Source: Paenibacillus phytorum
GTDB taxonomy: Bacteria > Bacillota > Bacilli > Paenibacillales > NBRC-103111
Reading direction: 5' to 3'
Assembly (NCBI RefSeq): GCF_013141715.1
Contig: NZ_WHOA01000165.1
Coordinates: 62,001 to 126,000, forward strand
Length of the DNA: 64,000 bases
Both the position numbers and the translations under genes were made by a program. Every line of letters starts with the position of its first letter. Positions within the stretch are counted from its first letter, which is position 1. Of the stretch, positions 8,985-15,390 are shown one piece after another. The notes below the pieces were generated by a model, which saw nothing but the letters and a program-made list of their open reading frames with translations, was not told the DNA's origin and made no database searches.

Positions 8985-10088
8985 TTATTGAGCAACTTCT
9001 TTGTTCCAGCGAGCAATCCATGCTTTGAGATTCTGATTGACGAATTTCATATCCAATTTGCGAAGTTTACTTACGACGTCAGCGCCATAGGTAATCCCCG
9101 TAGCTTCTTCAGGCGAAAGCTGAAGTGTCGTATTTACAGGTGAATCTACTTTCGCTTTCGCTGATTTCTCCTGTACTTCCTTGCTCAAATGCCAGTTGAT
9201 AAAATCCTCAGCCAGTTGCTTATTTTTGCTTCCTTTAATCACGTTGACCGTGTTCATAACGGCGTAAGCTCCTTCTTGCGGGGAGACGAACTTCGTTTCT
9301 GGCACAGCTGCTTTCAAATCCTTCACATACATTTCCATGATAGGTCCAGCTGCAATTTCCCCTTGCGAGAACATATTAACGAATTCGGAAGTTTGGCCGT
9401 AGTATTTAACGACTCCTTTATTCACTTCCTTAACCTTAGCGAAAGCTTGATCCTCATTAAACGTCGTGCTACCAGCGACAACAGATGCTGCATCCAAAAC
9501 CATTGGGCCTGTTGTTGATGTGATGTTAGGAAGTGTCAGCTTCTTGGAAAGCTCAGGGCTCCAGAGGTCGCTCCATGACTTGATCTCTTTGGTGGTTGCT
9601 TTCGGATTGTAGGCAATACCCAATCTACCTACTGTGTAGGCAGGACCGTAATCTTCGCCTAGAGGCGCCTTAGCCAAATCATAAATGTCTTTCAAGTTTG
9701 GAATACGACTGCGGTCGATCTTATCGAACAGTCCAGCTTCAATTCCTTGTTGTGCGTAATAGTCGGATAAATAAATGAGATCCACACTCGAGCTGCCTTG
9801 TTTCACTTTGTTCAAACGTTCTGCGTTGTTGCCTATTTCTAGAACGATCTTAGCATTATGCTCTTTCTCAAATGGTGCGTACACTTCTTTCTTAAAGAAA
9901 TCATCCGCAAAACCCCAGGTGGAAATGATTAATGTTGTTGGTTCCCCTTTGGATGCCGCTGTGGCAGCTGCTGTGGGTGCTGTTGTAGCTCCACTTGTAT
10001 TGCCCTGGTCCTTCGCTGTGCCGCAACCTGTTAAGGCTAGTCCTACTACAGATAAAGAAATTAAACCACGAACCATTTTTTGTCTCAT
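8985..10088 (-). CDS. Extracellular solute-binding lipoprotein, PotD/Fe-type
   Basis: A substrate-binding lipoprotein for the Pot-type importer. The start at 10088 gives MRQKMVRGLISLSVVG followed by the lipobox ALTGC, then an Ala/Thr-rich linker and the mature binding domain (LIISTWGFADDFFKKEVYAPF). Mature size and fold class match family 1 binding proteins for polyamines or metals. GGGAGG precedes the start by about eleven bases. It is the first gene of the purine operon and is preceded by a strong hairpin terminator/attenuator. The bound ligand is unknown; a purine nucleoside or base is the best contextual guess. Confidence 0.83.
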   Translation of the reverse strand: MRQKMVRGLISLSVVGLALTGCGTAKDQGNTSGATTAPTAAATAASKGEPTTLIISTWGFADDFFKKEVYAPFEKEHNAKIVLEIGNNAERLNKVKQGSSSVDLIYLSDYYAQQGIEAGLFDKIDRSRIPNLKDIYDLAKAPLGEDYGPAYTVGRLGIAYNPKATTKEIKSWSDLWSPELSKKLTLPNITSTTGPMVLDAASVVAGSTTFNEDQAFAKVKEVNKGVVKYYGQTSEFVNMFSQGEIAAGPIMEMYVKDLKAAVPETKFVSPQEGAYAVMNTVNVIKGSKNKQLAEDFINWHLSKEVQEKSAKAKVDSPVNTTLQLSPEEATGITYGADVVSKLRKLDMKFVNQNLKAWIARWNKEVAQ

Positions 10089-10210
10089 AATTTCATCGTC
10101 CTCCCAAGTTTTATCATGTATGATTTTAATGCGTGAATCCCCTGTTAATTTTTTACTAGTATTCTTCAAGACCCCAGAACTATGCGCGTTTCGCCTTAAA
10201 TCCAGCTATG

Positions 10211-10265
10211 CAAAAAAAAGAAAAGTACCCTTGATAGAAAGAAGCTTCTAATCAAGAGCACTTTT
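10211..10265 (-). terminator. Hairpin terminator or attenuator ahead of the purine operon
   Basis: On the minus strand the arms at 10251-10265 and 10221-10235 form a 15-bp stem. Two G-U pairs occur only in the minus-strand RNA. The T-run (A-run 10212-10219) follows. It may simply end transcription of the DUF2294-like gene, or it may attenuate the downstream operon, about 120 nt before the binding-protein start. I looked for a purine riboswitch core and did not find one. Confidence 0.75.
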
Positions 10266-10351
10266 CATTGTAAACAATGTAAAGTGACATCTATTGGTAT
10301 ACATGTGGTTTCCTCTTAAGATAAATCAAAAGAGAACTCCGCCCGACTAAA

Positions 10352-10699
10352 CTATTCGGTTTGTTTAAGAATAATGTTCGTTATTGCCCATTGCGTCGGC
10401 GGGTCATAGTCCCTTAATACCGCATCCATAGATAAACCAAGTTCTTGCTCCAGCCTGTCCCGGATTCTCTTCTTGTATATAGAGGACATATAAAAATCGA
10501 CTTCGTGTTTGAGCGTTGGCGCCTCGCCTTCCAATGCAGTTGAACGTGGTGAGCGGCGATGCTTAGCATGAAAAGTAATAATGTTTTGTTCAATTGAAAC
10601 CTTCAGCAGTGTTGTGCCAAAGCCGAACAGCTCTTTGGAAATTTCGTTATAGAGGTGACACAGCTTCTTCTTGTATTCATTAGAATCTAGTTGTGGCAT
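10352..10699 (-). CDS. Small conserved protein, DUF2294-like
   Basis: A 115-residue soluble protein. The layout is an N-terminal helix (KKKLCHLYNEISKELFGFG), then a strand (LLKVSIEQNIITFHAKH), a long helix with basic residues and a final strand (QWAITNIIL). This matches DUF2294 proteins as I remember them, but similarity is weak because the GKGP motif is replaced by GFGT. The start at 10699 has AAGGTG five bases upstream; a frame to 10726 does not. It is a lone gene between the riboswitch region and the purine operon. Function is unknown. Confidence 0.55.
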   Translation of the reverse strand: MPQLDSNEYKKKLCHLYNEISKELFGFGTTLLKVSIEQNIITFHAKHRRSPRSTALEGEAPTLKHEVDFYMSSIYKKRIRDRLEQELGLSMDAVLRDYDPPTQWAITNIILKQTE

Positions 10700-10968
10700 G
10701 GAATCACCTTCAAGATTAATTATCAACCCTTATGCATGTAAATTCTATCTTAATAATACATAGGATTTCAGAATAAATCAAGAGAATCGTTCGTCTTTCT
10801 CACTGAAAAAGGGCATTATTTACCTACAACACATCTAAATGATCCAATTTCCCGAATGTCTTACAAATATTGCTTGATAGTAGTGACAGATAAACAAAAA
10901 AAAACGCTCGGGCAGCATAACACTTACTTGGTTAACACAAATCAAGGGCAGTCTCACCGCAACTTTAA

Positions 10969-10992
10969 TACTAGTACTTTATTACTAGTAAT
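10969..10992. promoter_or_regulatory. Paired TACTAGTA palindromes near a promoter
   Basis: Two copies of the 8-bp palindrome TACTAGTA lie at 10969-10976 and 10983-10990; the second extends to the 12-bp palindrome ATTACTAGTAAT. A -10-like TATACT follows at about 11001-11006, so the sites overlap the likely -35 region of the riboswitch-CheY transcript. A third copy lies at 10154-10161, upstream of the purine operon. They may be an operator. The promoter itself has a poor -35. Confidence 0.4.
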
Positions 10993-11044
10993 AAGAGTGC
11001 TATACTTTAGAATAAATGAATAAATCGTAATTCTTCTGTTAAAC

Positions 11045-11135
11045 GATAAGAGCAAAGCTAATGAAAATTAGTGACGCAAAGCTAAAGGAGCTAAGGCGAA
11101 ATACTTCGCTATGCTTGCCAGTTACCGAAGGAAGG
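11045..11135 (+). promoter_or_regulatory. Cyclic di-GMP-I (GEMM) riboswitch aptamer
   Basis: The sequence carries the GEMM-I hallmarks in order: GCAAAGC, a hairpin CTAAT-GAAA-ATTAG with a GAAA tetraloop, GACGCAAAGCTAA, a second hairpin and GCCAGTTACCGAAGG. The second hairpin contains CTAAG opposite TATG, matching the 11-nt tetraloop receptor that docks the GAAA loop in known c-di-GMP-I aptamers. It is 5' of the CheY-like gene by about 120 nt, with hairpins between. It should sense c-di-GMP; whether it is an on or off switch cannot be read with certainty. Confidence 0.92.
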
Positions 11136-11147
11136 GACATATCCACA

Positions 11148-11176
11148 ACTCCCCTTATTCTTCTTATAAGGGGAGT
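11148..11176 (+). terminator. Expression-platform hairpin of the c-di-GMP riboswitch
   Basis: A perfect 11-bp stem (ACTCCCCTTAT with ATAAGGGGAGT) follows the aptamer. It is followed by ATTCCTTATG, not a clean U-run, so it is a weak candidate terminator. The GGGGAGT arm could also pair with GTCCCCCT at about 11228-11235, just before the ribosome site. That would allow switching between two folds around the CheY start. Confidence 0.55.
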
Positions 11177-11252
11177 ATTCCTTATGTAACGGGTAGCCAT
11201 CTATAACAGTAAATAGCTAGGTAGAAAGTCCCCCTGAAAGGTGATAATTAAA

Positions 11253-11615
11253 ATGGCGAGACTAATGGTTGTAGATGATTCTATCTTTATGCGATTGATG
11301 ATTAAGAACATCCTCTTAGAATTAGGGCATGAAATTGTAGCCGAAGCATCGAATGGACTTGAGGCCATCTCTCTGTTTTTACAGCATTCACCTGACATCA
11401 TTACGTTGGATATTACAATGCCCGAGATGGATGGTATTACTGCATTAAAGGAAATTAAAAGTTACAAGAGCGATTCAAAGATCATTATGGTCTCAGCAAT
11501 GGGGCAACAATCCTTTGTCATTGAAGCCATTACCCTTGGCGCTAGAGATTTTATTGTGAAGCCTTTTGATAAAGACAGAGTAGCTGAAGCTGTAAAAAAG
11601 GTACTGAATACGTGA
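11253..11615 (+). CDS. CheY-like single-domain response regulator
   Basis: A stand-alone 120-residue receiver domain. The acidic pocket is D8-D9, the phospho-acceptor is D53 in TLDITMPEMDG, the switch residue is S81 and the conserved lysine is K103 in VKPF. No output domain is fused. The start at 11253 has AAAGGTGA eight bases upstream; a GTG at 11241 would overlap that site. A c-di-GMP riboswitch lies in its leader and an HD-GYP fragment directly behind it, so a role in motility or c-di-GMP signalling is likely. The partner kinase is not in the window. Confidence 0.9.
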   Translation: MARLMVVDDSIFMRLMIKNILLELGHEIVAEASNGLEAISLFLQHSPDIITLDITMPEMDGITALKEIKSYKSDSKIIMVSAMGQQSFVIEAITLGARDFIVKPFDKDRVAEAVKKVLNT

Positions 11616-11616
11616 A

Positions 11617-11754
11617 TGCCCACAAAGCTCTCTAAATATAGAATTAGCTATCAACGAAATAAGCAAAAATAAAGGTTTACAATTCGATCCACATATAGCT
11701 GATCTCTTTATAGGGATATTAAATAGAGAAAAAATAAGCTCGGTGGAATCCTAA
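11617..11754 (+). pseudogene. C-terminal fossil of an HD-GYP c-di-GMP phosphodiesterase
   Basis: Immediately after the CheY stop, in a different frame, an open stretch encodes SSLNIELAINEISKNKG followed by LQFDPHIADLF and ends at TAA 11752-11754. This matches the last 45 or so residues of HD-GYP domains (the A-L-E-I-I...G-T-x-F-D-P-x-x-V-x-x-F block). The catalytic HD and GYP parts, and any start codon, are absent. A deletion has therefore removed most of a gene that followed, or was fused to, the receiver. A terminator follows directly, as expected for a former gene end. Confidence 0.7.
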
Positions 11755-11758
11755 AAAA

Positions 11759-11804
11759 AACCAGGAAGTAACACAAAAAAAGTGTTGTTTCCTGGTTTTT
11801 TTAT
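11759..11804. terminator. Bidirectional terminator between cheY-like and HxlR genes
   Basis: A 16-bp stem (AACCAGGAAGTAACAC with GTGTTGTTTCCTGGTT) uses G-U pairs only when read on the plus strand and is followed by seven T residues. An A-run at 11753-11760 gives the minus strand a T-run too, so the hairpin serves both converging genes. Confidence 0.85.
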
Positions 11805-11814
11805 TGAACATCTT

Positions 11815-12153
11815 TTACAAATATAATCCAAATCTTTTTAATTCAACAAAAATACTTTCCAATCTCTTTCCTTTTTCCGTTAACGTATATTCAACACGAG
11901 GGGGGACTTCGGGAAACACTTTCCTTTCCAATACCCCATATTCTTCTAGCGCCTTAAGACGGAGCGACAGCGTTTTTGGACTAATGCCATCCATTGATTT
12001 CAACAAGTCGCTGAATCGCAGCGTACCTTCGATAAGAAGATCCCGAATGATTAAAAAGGTCCATTTAGTCCCAATCACGTCAAGTGTTTTGGCAATGGGA
12101 CAAGGCACACCAGGTGTTCCTTTGGTCAGTACGATCGGTTCAATAGTACTCAT
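11815..12153 (-). CDS. HxlR-family winged-helix transcriptional regulator
   Basis: A 112-residue MarR/HxlR-type DNA-binding protein. Its core reads CPIAKTLDVIGTKWTFLIIRDLL, then GISPKTLSLRLKALEEYGV (recognition helix) and the wing VEYTLTEKGKRL. The conserved cysteine of this family is at CPIA. The start at 12153 has GGAGG eight bases upstream, and that site falls inside the longer frame to 12168. It is divergent from an NAD(P)H quinone reductase gene, the usual HxlR arrangement for sensing electrophiles or quinones. Confidence 0.9.
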   Translation of the reverse strand: MSTIEPIVLTKGTPGVPCPIAKTLDVIGTKWTFLIIRDLLIEGTLRFSDLLKSMDGISPKTLSLRLKALEEYGVLERKVFPEVPPRVEYTLTEKGKRLESIFVELKRFGLYL

Positions 12154-12200
12154 AAGAATATCCTCCATAAAAAAACGATTGATTTAGCCCATCATATCAC

Positions 12201-12213
12201 AAAAGTAACTTTT
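12201..12213. promoter_or_regulatory. Putative HxlR operator
   Basis: The 13-bp palindrome AAAAGTAACTTTT lies in the divergent intergenic region, between a weak -35 and the -10 TATGAT of the HxlR gene (minus strand). A plus-strand -10 TATAAT is at 12267-12272 for the reductase gene. The position is what autoregulation by HxlR proteins would need; binding itself is inferred. Confidence 0.5.
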
Positions 12214-12357
12214 CGGAAATTATATGAAATAAATATCACTACTTCCCTAAATGAATTAACTACATCTATAATAGCGAAGAGCCAATTGTTCCATTCCTAT
12301 AAAGAATTGAAACATCTGGGTTAAGCAGTAGAGAACCTATGGAGGAGAAGAGTGAAG

Positions 12358-12909
12358 ATGAAAAACATACTGATTATTAATGGTCACCAAAAATATGGTT
12401 CATCGTCGGGGAAATTGAATCAAACTTTGATGGATAGCATGGTAAGTTTGTTAGAAAAAAAGAACAATATCCAAACAACAATTATTCAAAACGGATATTC
12501 AATCGAAGAAGAACAACAAAAATTTCTCTGGGCTGATATTATCATTTACCAAACACCCGTCTACTGGTTCAGTGTTCCTGGGTTATTTAAAACATATATG
12601 GACGAAATCTATGCTTACGGATTATTTTTCAAGGGTGCCGATCAATATGGGAGTGGCGGATTATTAACTGGCAAAAAATATATGTTTTCGACGACTTGGA
12701 ATGCCCCTAAAGAAGCATTTAACGATCCAACTCAGTTTTTTAAAGGGAATAACTTAGAAGAAGCAGTGAGTCACTTGCATCGCGTACAGGAATTTATCGG
12801 AATGCAGCCTCTAAAGAGCTTCGCTTGTTATGATGTCGTCAAAAATTCGAATATTGATCAATTTGTATACGAACTTGATGTACATCTAGAAGAGGTATTG
12901 AATTTCTAA
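12358..12909 (+). CDS. NAD(P)H dehydrogenase (quinone), MdaB/YwrO-like flavodoxin-fold protein
   Basis: A soluble 183-residue FMN/FAD-dependent reductase of the flavodoxin-2 family. It starts KNILIINGHQKYGSSSGKLN (flavin phosphate loop), has the ADIIIYQTPVYWFSVPG segment that binds the isoalloxazine ring, and then KYMFSTTWNAPKEAF. This pattern is closest to modulator-of-drug-activity-B proteins, which reduce quinones by two electrons. The start is either ATG 12358 or GTG 12352, since GAGGAG serves both. An HxlR gene is divergent and an SDR gene follows 26 bases downstream, suggesting an electrophile-detoxification unit. Confidence 0.85.
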   Translation: MKNILIINGHQKYGSSSGKLNQTLMDSMVSLLEKKNNIQTTIIQNGYSIEEEQQKFLWADIIIYQTPVYWFSVPGLFKTYMDEIYAYGLFFKGADQYGSGGLLTGKKYMFSTTWNAPKEAFNDPTQFFKGNNLEEAVSHLHRVQEFIGMQPLKSFACYDVVKNSNIDQFVYELDVHLEEVLNF

Positions 12910-12934
12910 TAATACAAAATCAGGAGGAATAACC

Positions 12935-13648
12935 ATGTTACAATATCAAAAAGTAGTGATTATCGGTGGAAGTTCTGGAATTGGTTTGGAAACAGCTAAA
13001 CAAGTCATAGCGCTTGGGGCAGATGTGATCATTGCCAGCCGGTCCGAAGATAAATTGCAGAAGGCCAAAGAGGAGCTGGGATCTCGAGCTGCGGTTTACA
13101 CGCTGGATACGACACAAGAGCAGCAAGTACAATCTTTCTTTGAAACCGTCGGCCAGTTCGATCATCTTGTGGTAAGTGCAGCGGAAACATCTGGCGGTTC
13201 ATTTCTCCAAACGGATACAACCCAAGCGCGGCAGTTGTTCGAAAACAAATTTTGGGGCCAATACTATGCCGCTAAATACGGTGCACCGAAAATTTCAGCG
13301 AACGGATCAATCACCTTATTCTCTGGCGTCGTTGCCTACAAAGCGATGATTGGTTCTGCTACACTTGGCGCAGTCAATGCAGCAGTTGCGAATCTAGGCC
13401 AAACCTTGGCATTGGAGCTTGCACCAATTCGAGTGAATATCATTTCACCCGGTATTATTGATACGCCTTCACGCAGTAAAATGACTGAAGAAGCGCGCAA
13501 TGATTTCTATGCAAAAGTAGCAAGCAAACTTCCTGTGAAACGAACTGGCACAGCAGAAGATGTCGCACAGAGCGTACTTTACTTGATTCAAAATGGTTTT
13601 GTGACCGGGACTGTTCTTCATGTTGAGGGTGGGCATATTTTGACTTAA
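12935..13648 (+). CDS. Atypical short-chain dehydrogenase/reductase lacking the YxxxK pair
   Basis: A 237-residue Rossmann protein with the cofactor motif GGSSGIG near residue 12 and the late SDR block RVNIISPGIIDTP. The active-site serine region is present (LFSGV), but the tyrosine and lysine expected about 12 residues later are absent: the segment reads MIGSATLGAVNAAV. A group of SDR-like proteins shares this loss, so it may bind NAD(P) without classical catalysis or use other residues. AGGAGG precedes the ATG, and the gene follows the MdaB-like gene closely, probably cotranscribed. Confidence 0.85.
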   Translation: MLQYQKVVIIGGSSGIGLETAKQVIALGADVIIASRSEDKLQKAKEELGSRAAVYTLDTTQEQQVQSFFETVGQFDHLVVSAAETSGGSFLQTDTTQARQLFENKFWGQYYAAKYGAPKISANGSITLFSGVVAYKAMIGSATLGAVNAAVANLGQTLALELAPIRVNIISPGIIDTPSRSKMTEEARNDFYAKVASKLPVKRTGTAEDVAQSVLYLIQNGFVTGTVLHVEGGHILT

Positions 13649-13877
13649 GGATACAAGGAGTCGATGCTTTTCTTGGGAATGATATTAGAAAACGGCAGAT
13701 TTTTAGCTTGAACTTTCTCAGTTGTACATAGCGAAAAATGACTGCTTCTGTCTACTTTTTTCCGACCGAAAATTGCCATTTTTTAGCGAAGAATAGCATA
13801 CTTCAATGAAATCAGTTCTATCATGCAGCTAAAAAAATAAAGGGGATCAAATGGGCGTTTTCCGCCCATTCGATCCC
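13649..13877 (-). terminator. Intergenic region ending in a minus-strand terminator
   Basis: Bases 13649-13830 are AT-rich with no convincing gene, terminator or promoter for the SDR gene. At 13831-13877 a stem (GGGATCAAATGGGCG with CGCCCATTCGATCCC) is followed on the minus strand by a T-rich tract. This terminates the Rieske gene, which ends at 13902. Confidence 0.7.
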
Positions 13878-13901
13878 TCATATTCCGCTTCTTCTCGCTG
13901 T

Positions 13902-14261
13902 CTACTTTCTTACCAGATCAACACCAACTTTGCCGTCTTGCACATTCACCTTATACGTTTTCACCCAAATCTTATCGCTGAATAAAGATTTGCCGGTTCG
14001 AATATCGAATTCCCAGCCATGCCAAGGACAGCGGATGATTTCGCCCTTTTTACCGTACTCGTATTCATACACGTCCGAAGGAAGCGTAGTACCAGAAACG
14101 AGTCCTGCGCACATCGGCGCCCCTTGGTGGGGGCAATAATTGTTTAAAGCGTAATATTCATCGTTTATCCGGTAAATGCCGATGCTCTTCCCCTCGATCG
14201 TGACGACGGCGTGACCGCCTTCGGAGACAGCGTCCGCATCCAGCACGTAATGTACCGTCAT
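13902..14261 (-). CDS. Rieske [2Fe-2S] ferredoxin-type protein
   Basis: A 119-residue soluble electron carrier. The two cluster-binding motifs are visible: C-P-H in NNYCPHQGAPMC near residue 43 and C-P-W-H in RCPWHGWEFD near residue 78. The length fits ferredoxin components that feed oxygenases. It is the last gene of the Lpl-type transporter operon, 15 bases after an amidohydrolase, with GGAGG ahead of the ATG. No oxygenase gene is present in the window, so its redox partner must be elsewhere or it has another role. Confidence 0.9.
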   Translation of the reverse strand: MTVHYVLDADAVSEGGHAVVTIEGKSIGIYRINDEYYALNNYCPHQGAPMCAGLVSGTTLPSDVYEYEYGKKGEIIRCPWHGWEFDIRTGKSLFSDKIWVKTYKVNVQDGKVGVDLVRK

Positions 14262-14276
14262 AAGGTCCTCCGTGAG

Positions 14277-15332
14277 TTAAAGGTTATATAGGCTTTTGGC
14301 ATTTTCGTAAAAGATTTTACGCTTCGCCTCCGGCTTTAGTCTCCGCAGAATCATACTTGGTGAATCGAAGTCCCAATGCGGATAATCACTCGAATACAGA
14401 ATCATATTCTCGGCATCAATCATATTGAACAAATCGATCAAATGCTGCGGATTGTCTGGCTCCTCAATGGGCTGTGTAGTTAAATAGCAATGCTCTCGAA
14501 TGTACTGACTAGGCAGCTTCTTCAGCCAAGGGACGGTGGAGCGGAGCGCTTTATAGTTCTTATCCAGCCTCCACATCAGGTGCGGCAGCCAGGCAATACC
14601 ACCCTCGGTAAGCACTACTTTCAACCGCGGGAACTTCTCGAATACGCCCTCGCAAACCATGCTGACGAGATGAGCCATGAACATTTGCGACAAGCATGTA
14701 TGCCACTCGATGTAACGGGACGGATACCCAGCAGCGGTAGGTGCCGTGGAACTGCCCCCTCCTTCCGCGCCCGGATGAATCGCAATAGGTAAACCATTCC
14801 GCTCCGCAGCTTCATAGATAGGATGATACATTCGCTGGCCGAGGGGAGCACGAGCCGCACTGGAAATCATGACTTCGACGATATCGGGATGGCCCCCGAC
14901 ACGGTCGATCTCTTTAGCGGCAAGATACGGGTCCTGCGTGGCGACGGCCATGGCGCCCTTGAACGCCTTGTGTTTACCAAGCCATTCACCAATCAAATAG
15001 TCGTTGTAGGCAGAGCAAATCACAGCTGCGTAATCAGGGTCGTGCGTCGTTGAAATATTATACACAACCCCGGTCAACACGCAGTATTCAACATTGTAGC
15101 CCTCAAGCAGCTGCTTGATCATGAGGTCTGGGTCCGAGCCAGCTTTGCCGCCGCTGGCCGGAATGGCGTCCTTCTTCATGACACCTACAGGCGAATAGTA
15201 ACCGGAGCCGGCATACCCGATTCCGGTATTCGCTACGCGTGACCGCCATGGTTCTGCCAGGTACGGCAGCAAGTCGGCATCATTCTGTTCATTGTGGACA
15301 TCTGCATCAATGACTTTGAAATCTTCGGCCAT
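14277..15332 (-). CDS. Metal-dependent amidohydrolase (Amidohydro_2 / ACMSD-like)
   Basis: A 351-residue TIM-barrel hydrolase or decarboxylase. It opens with FKVIDADVHNE, the N-terminal metal site in the D-x-D-x-H form. Later come PIAIHPGAEGG and LTEGGIAWLPHLMWRLD, and it ends with LYSSDYPHWDFDSP, the conserved aspartate region. Relatives act on ring carboxylates or lactones, often in aromatic breakdown. The gene lies between an Lpl-type binding protein and a Rieske protein on the same strand. Its substrate is unknown. Confidence 0.85.
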   Translation of the reverse strand: MAEDFKVIDADVHNEQNDADLLPYLAEPWRSRVANTGIGYAGSGYYSPVGVMKKDAIPASGGKAGSDPDLMIKQLLEGYNVEYCVLTGVVYNISTTHDPDYAAVICSAYNDYLIGEWLGKHKAFKGAMAVATQDPYLAAKEIDRVGGHPDIVEVMISSAARAPLGQRMYHPIYEAAERNGLPIAIHPGAEGGGSSTAPTAAGYPSRYIEWHTCLSQMFMAHLVSMVCEGVFEKFPRLKVVLTEGGIAWLPHLMWRLDKNYKALRSTVPWLKKLPSQYIREHCYLTTQPIEEPDNPQHLIDLFNMIDAENMILYSSDYPHWDFDSPSMILRRLKPEAKRKIFYENAKSLYNL

Positions 15333-15390
15333 ACGAATCCCTCTATTCCGGAGTATGTGTTACATTTCCCACATTGCATGCACAATTGGA

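Noticed and set aside
10100..10340. Possible purine riboswitch upstream of the purine operon
   Set aside because: The conserved TCTACC and P1 core sequences were not found on the minus strand; only a terminator-like hairpin is present.
13649..13830. Possible repeat or small RNA in the region after the SDR gene
   Set aside because: There are short AT-rich partial inversions only, with no stem or promoter strong enough to support a call.
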